DNA from: Procambarus clarkii
Lineage: Eukaryota; Arthropoda; Malacostraca; Decapoda; Cambaridae
Direction of reading: 5' to 3'
DNA length: 64,000 nt
Assembly: GCF_040958095.1 (NCBI RefSeq)
Contig: NC_091198.1
Span: 37,421,738-37,485,737, forward strand
In this document: positions 23,396 through 34,200 of the stretch, in pieces
How the letters are laid out: each line of letters begins with the position of its first letter
Numbering within the stretch: position 1 is the first letter of the stretch
The notes under the pieces: model-generated
Database searches by the model: none
Told to the model about the DNA's origin: nothing
Seen by the model: only the letters and a program-made list of their open reading frames with translations
Translations under genes and position numbers: made by a program

Positions 23396-23527
23396 TAAGG
23401 TTGTAAACATATATGTAAACAATGTAAATCTGAATTACTATATTAAACATGACGAATGAAGCCCTTTGCGTAATTTTGGTATTAATAAATAACCCTAAAA
23501 ATTATGGTGGAAAATATGAATATTTAC

Positions 23528-26174
23528 CAAGATCCTGCAGGTGAGGAAGGTGAGGCAGGTGACGGATGAGGACGGGCAGTTGGTGTAGTGTGAGGTGCAG
23601 GAGGAGGCTCTCGAGGGTGTGAGGCAGGAGGGGTATGGCTGCCTCAGACAAGTCACCACTAAACTCCTCTAAGGTACACTTACTGCCGGGGGCTGTCAGC
23701 CTCTCCAAACATTGTTTTGTTATATCACTTCTCTCTTTGCTGTCTAAACTATAGTCAAGATCTAGGTATATGGTTACCTTCATTGTTGCCAGCACTGACA
23801 GTGTAGACAGGTGCTGCTTTAGTTGGGATGTATCCTTTATGTTTAGGTAAATGTTCTTAGGTGTCACCTTCTTAAGAACAAGCGGCAGGACAACCCACGA
23901 GTCAACACTCCGTATTGACCACTCTTGTTCTGTACGCAGCTTCTCACACACGGCTTGGATGACGTGCTCACTCCCGCGGGACTCTGCTACATGCTTCAAC
24001 AGCTCGTCAGGCTCAAGTGTAACCATCTCGCACAGGTCAATTATGTGAGTAATGAACCTGTGCTCTACTCCCCGGGCACACAGCACCCCGGTAGTGCTGA
24101 CTAAAATGTTCTGCCATCTGGGGCGCTCAATAAACTCTTGTAGCACGCTAATATCAAACTTTGACACTCTCAGGTGATCTCCCAAGGAGCGTTTTTCCTT
24201 ACGTACAACATCCACCAAGAGGTCAATGATTGTAGAGCTTTCCCCTGATACACGGTGTGATGCTGGATCACCTCGGCCTTGCTCAGCCCTCAACAAGAGA
24301 TCGACCAGCCTCCTGCTGGCACAATACTCCTGGTACCTGGCGTGAAAATAGCCAAACACCCACACCACATTGAGGCCCCGACGGTAGCTGGTTCTTGTGA
24401 AATAGTTGGACAAGACCTCCTCCTGTGGCAGTCCCAGAGTGTCACACTTCTCCCTAATCTCCGCTTCCGTCTCCGGCCAAAGGTCGTACTCCTGCCTCTG
24501 GATCCCTCTTAAACTAATCTCTTCTAAGAACCTCAAAAACTTTTTCACATTTTCGTCACATTTTCCTTTGGGTTCGGTCACGTGTTTGTCTGTGAGTCTG
24601 GACACTAATTTGTTGGTTATGAAGTCATGAATCTTCTCGTAGACTTGAGTGTTTGTGGTGAGATTGTTAAATTCTTCTGGAGCCTCGACACACAGCAGCG
24701 CCAACAAGGTCAAGGTGAGTGGAGTGTTGAGGTACTCACCCAGGAACTGACTCATCTGCTCCAGCCGCTGGGTAAACCTCCCTGTGATGACACTCCGTTG
24801 GCTCTCTTCCTCCACCAGCACCTTGATGGTTCTCTCGGCGAACTCCACGCGACGTTCTGGAGTGATGCCCAAGACGAGGATGTTGCAGCGAGGTCTGGTG
24901 TGTGGGACGAGCTGTGACAGTTGTTGGTCCCACCCCGGCCGTGTGGTTATCACCAACCTCACATCCTTGCCAGGCAGGTGCAACAGCTCCTTCACCAGCC
25001 TTCCTGAATGGTCGTTGACCTCGTCGTAGCCGTCAATCAGGACTAATATATTTAAGCTCAAGATTATCTCCTTAAACAGCTGGAAGTCGGCACCAGAATC
25101 ACGAAGTGTTTGAGGCAGCAACTGGCGGAGGAGACCATCGAAGGTATTAAGATATGAGTCCCTGCACTGTACATAGAAAACGAGGTCCACAGTGCCCAGG
25201 TGACGTATGGCAGCAGGGTCCTCTACCCACTTCTCGAGGATGAGCTTGAGTAAAGTTGTCTTGCCCATACCACCTTCCCCCGTCAGGAGGACACACTCAG
25301 GGACTCTTCCGTCCTCTCGTCTCATGCTCAAGATGTCTTCAAAGTTTATATCCTGACCCTTGGCAGCGTGGGAGGGTCTTGCCCCTATGACAGGATCTTC
25401 AAGGAGTCGTAGTCGTGTAAAAGCAAGACTTGGGTTGTAGTTAATGTTGAGGAGGAGCCAGGGTGCGGGAACAATCTGGTACAGAAGTTTATACCCGTCA
25501 GTTAGCTCCTGCTTGCTCATCTGCTTAACCTCTTCTGTGATGTGGCTTTTGAACATCTTAATCTCCTGGCGGAGCTGAGGCAAGTACGCCACATCTGAGG
25601 GATCCAGCGGCTCTCTGACCTTCTCTAGCAGATCACCAATATACTTGGTGACATCTCTGGTCACGTGGTCCACATCCTGGCTGTTTATCCCACACCGGAC
25701 GCCGGCCTCAGCCAGCATCTTAGCCAATAAGTCACTGAGCTCCGTCAGTGTTGACGTAAGATCTTGCTCTGACATTCCCACATTATCATGGGCCAACGTG
25801 TTTCGGTGTTGCTTCAGGCTGTAAATGAGGTGTTCAAGTGATGGTCCCAGAGGTCTTGGAGTGGTCCACGTGGGGTCATCCTTCATAGCCAGACCACACA
25901 CATGTTGCAGGAGTTTATACAACAGGGTGATGTCAAAAGTTGCAGCGTCAGAGGAATCTTTGAGTTTATCCCTCTGGTGATCATTGAAGACACGCCTGTA
26001 CTGAACATTGGTGTACCCCAAGTCCTGAGTGAGGTAAGTCAGTACTGGGAAGGTGCCCCGGTACGACCACATAAACACACTTGCTAGCGCGTCTCGTCCT
26101 GCCTTAGTCACAGCCAGTCCATACCGCAGTCTGTTCACATCTTCCGGTTGGATAACAGGACTCGAGGCCGCCAT
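23528..26174 (-). CDS. NLR-like HEPN-NACHT protein, exon 1
   Basis: Encodes 882 residues plus one base. Residues about 10-165 resemble the DZIP3-type HEPN domain found in animal NACHT proteins and contain RNTLAH (R124-x4-H129), fitting the HEPN RNase motif Rx4-6H. The NACHT domain follows: Walker A GEGGMGKTT at 299-307, Walker B LVLIDGYDE at 377-385 (D381), and VITTRPG with R412. Helical and winged-helix-like sequence follows, then a leucine-rich start (LESLLLHLTLHQLP) cut by the splice donor at 23527. I start at ATG 26174 (A at -3, G at +4); the frame is open 10 codons further up but only to a TTG. NACHT proteins are STAND NTPases that oligomerise on sensing a ligand; here the effector would be the HEPN domain, by analogy. 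A consensus donor-like GAG/GTGAGT lies just upstream of the ATG. Function is inferred, domain order is seen. Confidence 0.85.
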
Positions 26175-26280
26175 ATTGGGTCGTATGATACTCACCTCAC
26201 ACAACTGTTGTCAAGTTTCACACAAGCAGTAAATGTCCCACGCTGGTTTTGTTATTATATTATGTTTAAAAACATAACAT

Positions 26281-26510
26281 TGTTTCTCACTGTCGGAGAC
26301 GGGCAGCTTGTTAGGCTTGTGTAGGCCTTCCTAAGCCAACGACAGACCTTCCTCAGGATGCATCCCTCAACAGTTGACTAATTTCCAGGTTAATGTTTAC
26401 TGCTAGGTGAACAGAGGTATCAGGAGGCTGAGCATCTCACACTGCCAGGGAATCAAACTCGGATCTAATCGGTGATGATCCGACTGCATTAACCACAATA
26501 CAGTCACTTA
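26281..26510 (-). mobile_element. tRNA-derived SINE (decapod-like), minus strand
   Basis: Read on the minus strand, the head has an A-box-like TGGTTAATGCAGTCGG (near 26495-26480) and a B-box-like GTTTGATTCCC (26458-26448), about 30 bp apart as in a tRNA. Body motifs TTCACCTAGCAGTAAA and CCGTCTCCGACAGTGAGAAA follow. This matches my memory of SINEs that recur in decapod genomes. It lies about 110 bp upstream of the NACHT gene's ATG on the same strand, so it may contribute to that gene's 5' region. Exact ends are uncertain. Confidence 0.7.
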
Positions 26511-26512
26511 AT

Positions 26513-26914
26513 TGACCACAAATATAAGTGATTTCCAAATAAACCAAATTTTACAAAATGTGTTCACATGTTAATGCAATATTCGGTTCCAGCTTTATTT
26601 GTTATTTTCAATTTGTTCTTTAACTAGTTAATTTCTTCTGTCTTTATACTCTTCAGAATTCTGGCATCTGGAAGAACAATTTAACGTTATTAAAACAAGA
26701 TGTTAGTGTTAAACATTGGGTCAGAAATACATTTTTGAGATCACTAAAACAAATAAAGTTCCAAAGTCTGCCTCCTGAATTTTTTTATATATTTTATAAC
26801 TTAAAACTTGTCAATATTTTGACCTAACTCCTGTGATCATTGTGGTGTTGGCTTCTGGTTTAGGTAGAGTAATGGTGCTCATTTTCTCACACAGAAATAT
26901 ACGGTGTAGCATTT
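26513..26914. other. unique AT-rich intergenic sequence
   Basis: About 400 bp between the SINE and the LINE remnant. I see no open frame of note, no RNA gene and no repeat structure. Confidence 0.6.
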
Positions 26915-27243
26915 AGTAATGTTATTCTCTGCCTTTATCTTGCTCTTGTAAGGACCTATTTAGATTATGCAGTTCAGTTTGGTCAACATACAATATACTG
27001 GACATAATTTAACTTGAACCCGTAAAGAGAAGAATGACAAAGTTGATCTCAGGAATTAGAAATCTCCCTTATTAAGAGAGATTAAGGAAGCAATGTTTAC
27101 ACATTCTTCGGAAAGTATAGTTGATATTATTGATGTTGTCAAAAGGATGAAAAGTTATATCGAAGGTAGTAATAATAAGTTGTTAACTATATCAACACAA
27201 AATAGAACAAGAAATGACGAATCTGTATCAATAAAAATAATGT
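26915..27243 (+). pseudogene. degraded non-LTR retrotransposon (LINE) ORF2 C-terminal fragment
   Basis: Three separated frames give conserved pieces in the expected order: VILCLYLALVRTYLDYAVQF (from about 26919), then VKRRMTKLISGIRNLPY (about 27018-27070), then VDIIDVVKRMKSY with NNKLLTISTQNRTRN (from about 27119). These resemble the segment after the reverse transcriptase domain of jockey-like LINEs (LVRPHLDYAVQFW, VQRRMTKLI, ISTQNRTRG). Stops and frame changes between the pieces show it is dead. A 65-codon open frame at 27093-27290 is only part of this relic. Confidence 0.78.
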
Positions 27244-27603
27244 CTGCTTCTCTGTCTATGCGAGCTAGAAGACCCTACTCAGGGAGCTAGCCTCACCTAA
27301 TTTCTAACAGTAATTCCTGCTGGGTATGTGCCCAACAGGGAATGGCATATATGTAGGGAGTACAACTTTAAAGAGTACCAAAGCTACCCCCTTACCACGA
27401 ACTTTGCTATATCATATTAATTAGGCTTTGAATTATTTATTTATTTTTTTGCAAGGGTTCCCATCTGAGCTTCTGTGTAGATCGCCCTCTCCCCCTCCGC
27501 TCTCTTGTGGACAATATTCACAGTATAATGTTAACAACTTACATGGAGTTTACTACAAGTAAACTTCCGTCCCCTGAGAGTCTCTTATAGGAGCAATGAT
27601 GGA
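27244..27603. other. unique spacer before the 28-kb satellite
   Basis: About 360 bp of unremarkable sequence. The only structure noticed is a short hairpin TGGG(TATGTG)CCCA near 27326. No gene seen. Confidence 0.6.
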
Positions 27604-27979
27604 GGGCCGCGTAGAGGCTCATCATATAAAATGGCCGCCTAGAGGCACATAAAATGGCCGCCTAGAGGCACATAAAATGGCCGCCTAGAGGCACATAAAA
27701 TGGCCGCCAGGAGGCACATAAAGGGCCGCCTAGAGGAACATAAAATGGCCGCCTAGAGGCACATAAAATGGCCGCCTAGAGGCACATAAAGGGGCCGCCT
27801 AGAGGTGCATAAAGGGCCGCCTAGAGGCACATAAAATGGCCGCCTAGAGGCACATAAAATGGCCGCCTAGAGGCACATAAAATGGCCGCCTAGAGGCACA
27901 TAAAATGGCCGCCTAGAGGCACATAAAATGGCCGCCTAGAGGCACACAAAATGGCCGCCTAGAGGCACATAAAGGGGCC

Positions 27980-30660
27980 GCCTAGAGGTGCATAAAGGGC
28001 CGCCTAGAGGCACATAAAATGGCCGTCTAGAGGCACATAAAATGGACGCCTATAGGTGCATAAAGGGCCGCCTAGAGGCACATAAAATGGCCGCCTAGAG
28101 GCACATAAAGGGCCGCCTAGAGGCACATAAAGGGCCGCCTAGAGGTGCATAAAGGGCCGCCTAGAGGCACATAAAATGGCCGTCTAGAGGCACATAAAAT
28201 GGACGCCTATAGGTGCATAAAGGGCCGCCTAGAGGCACATAAAATGGCCGCCTAGAGGCACAAAAAATGGACGCCTATAGGTGCATAAAGGGCCGCCTAG
28301 ATGCACATAAAATGGCCGACTAGAGGCACACAAAATGGCCGCCTAGAGGCGCATAAAGGGGGCCGCCTAGAGGCGCATAAAGGGGCCGCCTTGAGGCACA
28401 TAAAGGGGACAGACTGAGGCACATAAAGAGCCGCCTAGAGGAACATAATGGGTCGCTTGTAGGTACATAAAGGGGCCGCCTAGAGGCACATAAAAGGGCC
28501 GCCTAGAGGCACATAAAGGGGCCGCCTAGAGGTACATAATGGGTCGCCTGGAGGTACATAATGGGTCGCCTAGAGGTACATAAAGAGGCCGCCTAGAGGC
28601 ACATAAAATTGCCACCTTAAGGTCCATGGAACGGCCGCCTACATTCACATAAAATGGACGTCTAGAAGCCCCTAAATAGCCACCAAGAGGCCTATAAAGC
28701 GGCCGCCTTAAAGCACATAAAATGGCCACCAAGACGCAAATAAAATGGCCGCCAAGAGGCTCCTAGAATAGCCCCCTAAAATCCCATAAACAAGCCGCCT
28801 AGAGGCATGTAAAGATGCCGCCTAGAGGCACATAAAGGGCCGCCTAGAGGCACATAAAGGGCCGCCTAGAGGCACATAAAGGAGCCGCCTGGCGGTACAT
28901 AAAGGAGCCGCCGAGAGGCGCATAAAGGAGCCGCCTAGAGGCGCAAAAAGGAGCCGCCTAGAGGCTCATAAAAGAGCCGCCTAGAGGCACATAAAGGAGC
29001 CGCCTAGAGGTACATAAAGGGGCCGCCTAGAGGCTCATAAAGGGCCGCCTAGAGGTACATAAAGGAGCCGCCTAGAGGCACATAAAGGGCCGCCTAGAGG
29101 CATATAAAGGAGCCACCTTGAGGCGCATAAAGGACCGCCAAGAGGCACATAAAGGAGCCCCAAGAGGCACATAAAGGGCCGCCTAGAGGCACATAAAATG
29201 GACGCCTATAGGTGCATAAAGGGCCGACTAGAGGCACATAAAATGGCCGACTAGAGGCACATAAAATGGCCGCCTAGAGGCACATAAAATGGCCGACTAG
29301 AGGCACATAAAATTGACGCCTAGAGGCACATAAAATTGACGCCTAGAGGCACATAAAATGGCCGCCTAGAGGCACATAAAATGGCCGCCTAGAGGCACAT
29401 AAAATGGACGCCTATAGGTGCATAAAGGGCCGCCTAGAGGCACATAAAATGGCCGCCTAAAGGCACATAAAATTGACTCCTAGAGGCACATACAATTGAC
29501 GCCTAGAGGCACATAAAATGGCCGCCTAGAGGCACATAAAATGGCCGCCTAGAGGCACATAAAATGGACGCCTATAGGTGCATAAAGGGCCGCCTAGAGG
29601 CACATAAAATGGCCGACTAGAGGCACATAAAATGGCCGCCTAGAGGCACATAAAATGGCCGCCTAGAGGCACATAAAATGGCCGCCTAGAGGCACATAAA
29701 ATGGCCGTCTAGAGGCACATAAAATGGACGCCTATAGGTGCATAAAGGGCCGCCTAGAGGCACATAAAATGGCAGCCTAGAGGCACAAAAAATGGACGCC
29801 TGTAGGTGCATAAAGGGCCGCCTAGAGGCACATAAAATGGCCGACTAGAGGCACACAAAATGGCCGCCTAGAGGCGCATAAAGGGGGCCGCCTAGAGGCG
29901 CATAAAGGGGCCGCCTTGAGGCACATAAAGGGGACAGACTGAGGCACATAAAGAGCCGCCTAGAGGAACATAATGGGTCGCTTGTAGGTACATAAAGGGG
30001 CCGCCTAGAGGCACATAAAAGGGCCGCCTAGAGGCACATAAAGGGGCCGCCTAGAGGTACATAATGGGTCGCCTGGAGGTACATAATGGGTCGCCTAGAG
30101 GTACATAAAGAGGCCGCCTAGAGGCACATAAAATTGCCACCTTAAGGTCCATGGAACGGCCGCCTACATTCACATAAAATGGACGTCTAGAAGCCCCTAA
30201 ATAGCCACCAAGAGGCCTATAAAGCGGCCGCCTTAAAGCACATAAAATGGCCACCAAGACGCAAATAAAATGGCCGCCAAGAGGCTCCTAGAATAGCCCC
30301 CTAAAATCCCATAAACAAGCCGCCTAGAGGCATGTAAAGATGCCGCCTAGAGGCACATAAAGGGCCGCCTAGAGGCACATAAAGGGCCGCCTAGAGGCAC
30401 ATAAAGGAGCCGCCTGGCGGTACATAAAGGAGCCGCCAAGAGGCGCATAAAGGAGCCGCCTAGAGGCGCAAAAAGGAGCCGCCTAGAGGCTCATAAAAGA
30501 GCCGCCTAGAGGCACATAAAGGAGCCGCCTAGAGGTACATAAAGGGGCCGCCTAGAGGCTCATAAAGGGCCGCCTAGAGGTACATAAAGGAGCCGCCTAG
30601 AGGCACATAAAGGGCCGCCTAGAGGCATATAAAGGAGCCACCTTGAGGCGCATAAAGGGC
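27980..30660. repeat. higher-order duplication, 1,525-bp offset, inside the 22-bp satellite
   Basis: A distinctive degenerate tract with GGTCCATGGAACGGCCGCC and ACATTCACATAAAATGGACG at about 28621-28665 recurs at about 30146-30190, offset 1525 bp, with near-identical flanks. Related tracts near 42063 and 44738 are 2675 bp apart. Confidence 0.85.
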
Positions 30661-31289
30661 CGCCTAGAGGCACATAAAGGAGCCCCAAGAGGCACATAAA
30701 GGGCCGCCTAGAGGCACATAAAGGGCCGCCTAGAGGCACATATAGGGCCGCCTAGAGGTACATAATGGAGCCGCCTAGAGGCACATAAAGGAGCCCCCTA
30801 GAGGCACATAAAGGGCCGCCTAGAGGTGCATAAGGGGCCGCCTAGAAGCACATAATGGAGCCGCCTAGAGGCACATAAAGGGCCGCCTAGAGGTACATAA
30901 AGGCCCGCCTAGAGGTACATAATGGAGCCCCCTAGAGGCGCATCAAGGTGCCGCCTAGAGGCACATAAAGGGCCGCCAAGAGACACATAAAGGGCCGCTT
31001 AGAAGCACATAAAGGGCCGCCTAGAAGCACATAATGGAGCCGCCTATAGGTACATAAAGGGCCGCCTAGAGGTACATAAAGGGCCGCCTAGAGGCACATA
31101 AAGGGCCGCCTAGAGGCACATAAAGCGCCGCCTAGAGGCACATAAAGGGCCGCCTAGAAGCACATAAAGGGCCGCCTAGAGGCACATTAAGGAGCCGCCT
31201 AGAGGCGCATCAAGGTGCCGCCTAGAGGTACATAAAGGGGCTGCCTAGAGGTACATAAAGGGGCCGCCTAGAGGTACATAAAGGCCCGC

Positions 31290-34200
31290 CTAGAGGTACA
31301 TAAAGGGCCGCCTAGAGGCACATAAAGGGCCGCCCAGAGGCACATAAAGGGCCGCCTAGAGGCACATAAAGGGCCGCCTAGAAGCACATAAAGGGCCGCC
31401 TAGAGGCACATAAAGGAGCCGCCTAGAGGCGCATCAAGGTGCCGCCTAGAGGTACATAAAGGGGCCGCCTAGAGGTACATAAAGGGGCCGCCTAGAGGTA
31501 CATAAAGGCCCGCCTAGAGGTACATAAAGGGCCGCCTAGAAGCACATAAAGGAGCCGTCTAGAGACACATAAAGGCCCGCCTAGAAGCACATAAAGGAGC
31601 CGTCTAGAGGCACATAAAGGGCCGCCTAGAGGCACATAAAGGGGCCGCCTAGAGGCACATAAAGGGCCGCCTAGAAGTGCATAGAGGGCCGCCTAGAGGC
31701 ACATAAAGGAGCCGCCTAGAAGCACATAAATGGGCCGCCTAGAGGCGCATAAAGGGCCGCCTAGAAGCACATAAAAGGGCCGCCTAGAGGCACATAATGG
31801 GCCGCCAAACGGCACATAAAGGGGCCGCCTAGAGGCGAATAAAAGAGCCGCCTAGAGGTGCATAAAGGGGCCACCTAAAGGTACATAAAGGGGCCGCCTA
31901 GAGGCACATAAAGAGGCCGCCTAGAGTTACATAAAGGGGCCGCCTAGAGGCACATAAAGGGCCGCCTGTAAGTACATAAAGGGGCCGCCTAGAGGCACAT
32001 AATGGGCCGCCAAGAGGCACATAAAGGGGCCGCCTAGAGGCGCATAAAGGGGCCACCTAGAGGTACATAAATGGGCCGCTTAGAGGTGCTTAAAGTGCCA
32101 CCTAGAGGAACACAAAGGGCCGCCTAGAGGCACGTTAAGGGGCCGCCTAGAGGCACATAAAGGGGCCGCCTAGAGGCACATAAAGGGCCGCTTAGAGGCA
32201 CATAAAGGGCCGCCTAGAGGCACATAAAGGGCCGCCTAGAGGCACATAAAGGAGCCGCCTGGAGGTACATAAAGGGGCCGCCTAGAGGCACATAAAGGGC
32301 CGCCTAGAGGCACATAAAGGGCCGCCTAGAGGCACATAAAGGAGCCGCCTGGAGGTACATAAAGGGGCCGCCTAGAGGCACATAAAGGGGCCGCCTAGAG
32401 GCACATAAAGGGCCGCCTAGAGGTGCATAAAAGGAGCACCTAGAGGCACATAAAGGGCCGCCTAGAGGTGCATAAAGGGGCCGCCTAGAGGTACATAAAG
32501 GGGTCGCCTGGAGGCACATAAAGGGCCGACTAGAGGTGCATAAAGGGGCCGCCTAGAGGTGCATAAATGGGCCGCCTAGAGGTACATAAAGGGGCCGCCT
32601 AGAGGCACATAAAGGGCCGCTTAGAGGCACATAAAGGGCCGCCTAGAGGCACATAAAGGGCCGCCTAGAGGCACATAAAGGGTCGCCTAGAGGCACATAA
32701 AGGGCCGCCTAGAGGCACATAAAGGGCCGCCTAGAGTCACATAAAGGGGCCGCCTAGAGGCATATAAAGGGGCCACCTAGAGGCACATAAAGGGGTCGCC
32801 TAGAGGCACATAAAGGGCCGACTAGAGGTGCATAAATGGGCCGCCTAGAGGTGCATAAATGGGCCGCCTAGAGGTACATAAAAAGCCGCCTAGAGGCACA
32901 TTACGGAGCCGCCTAGAGGTACATAAAGGGGCCGCCTAGAGGTACATAAAGGTGCCGCCAAGAGGCACATACAGGGGCCGCCTAGAGGCACATAAAGGGC
33001 CGCCTAGAGGCACATAAAGGAGCCGCCTAGAGTTACATAAAAGAGCCGCCTAGAGGTTCATAAAGGGCCACCTAGTGGTGCATAAAGGAGCCGCCTTGAG
33101 GCACATAAAGGGGCCGCCTAGAGGCACATAAAGGGGCCGCCTAGAGACACATAAAGGGGCCGCCTAGAGTTACATAAAGGTGCCGCCTAGAGGCACATAC
33201 AGGGGCCGCCTAGAGGCACATAAAGGGCCGCCTAGAGGCACATAAAGGAACCGCCTAGAGTTACATAAAAGAGCCGCCTAGAGGTTCATAAAGGGCCACC
33301 TAGTGGTGCATAAAGGAGCCGCCTTGAGGCACATAAAGGGGCCGCCTAGAGGCACATAAAGGGGCCGCCTAGAGGAACATAAAGGGGCCGCCTATAGGCA
33401 CATAAAGGAGCCGCCTAGAGGCACATAAAGGAACCGCCTAAAGTCACATAAAGGAGCCGCCTAGAGGCAAATAAAGGGCTGCCTAGAGGCTCATAAAGGG
33501 CCGCCTAGAGGCGCATAAAGGGGCCGCCTAGAGGCACATAAAGGAGCCTCCTAGAGGTGCATAAAGGGCGGCCTAGAGGAGCCGCCTAGAGGCACATAAA
33601 GGGCTGCCTAGAGGCTCATAAAGGGCCGCCTAGAGGAGCCGCCTAGAGGCACATAAAGGGCTGCCTAGAGGCTAATAAAGGGCCGCCTAGAGGCGCATAA
33701 AGGACCCGCCTAAAGGCACATAAAGGGGCCTCCTAGAGGCACATAAAGGGCTGCCTAGAGGCACATAAAGGGCCGCCTAGAGGCGCATAAAGGGGCCGCC
33801 TAGAGGCACATAAAGGAGCCTCCTAGAGGTGCATAAAGGGCGGCCTAGAGGTACATAAAGGAGCCGCCTAGAGGCACATAAAGGGCCGAATAGAGGCACA
33901 TAAAGGAGCCGCCTAGAGGCACATAAAGGAACCGCCTAGAGGCACATATAGGGGCCGCCTAGAGGTACGTAAAGGAGCCGCCTAGAGGCACATAAAGGGC
34001 CGAATAGAGGCACATAAAGGAGCCGCCTAGAGGCACATATAGGGGCCGCCTAGAGGTACATGAAGGGCCGAATAGAGGCACATAAAGGACCGCCTAGAGG
34101 TGCATAAAGGGCCGCCTAGAGGAACATAAATGGGCCGCTTAAAGGTGCATAAAGGGCCGCCTAGAGGCGCATATAGGGGCCGCCTAGAGGTACATAAAGG

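Larger units (their letters stand above)
21447..23527 (-). other. intron of the HEPN-NACHT gene (2,081 bp)
   Basis: Donor GATCTTG/GTAAAT at 23528/23527 and acceptor TTCAG/GC at 21447/21446, read on the minus strand. Both cut after the first base of a codon. Without splicing, exon 1 would end nine codons into this interval. Most of the interval is tandem repeat (21622-22600 and 22766-23395). No transcript evidence is available here, so the intron is inferred from splice signals and phase. Confidence 0.68.

Noticed and set aside
27093..27290. A small gene of 65 codons
   Set aside because: Its sequence (DVVKRMKSY, ISTQNRTRN) is the tail of a decayed LINE ORF2 with stops just upstream.
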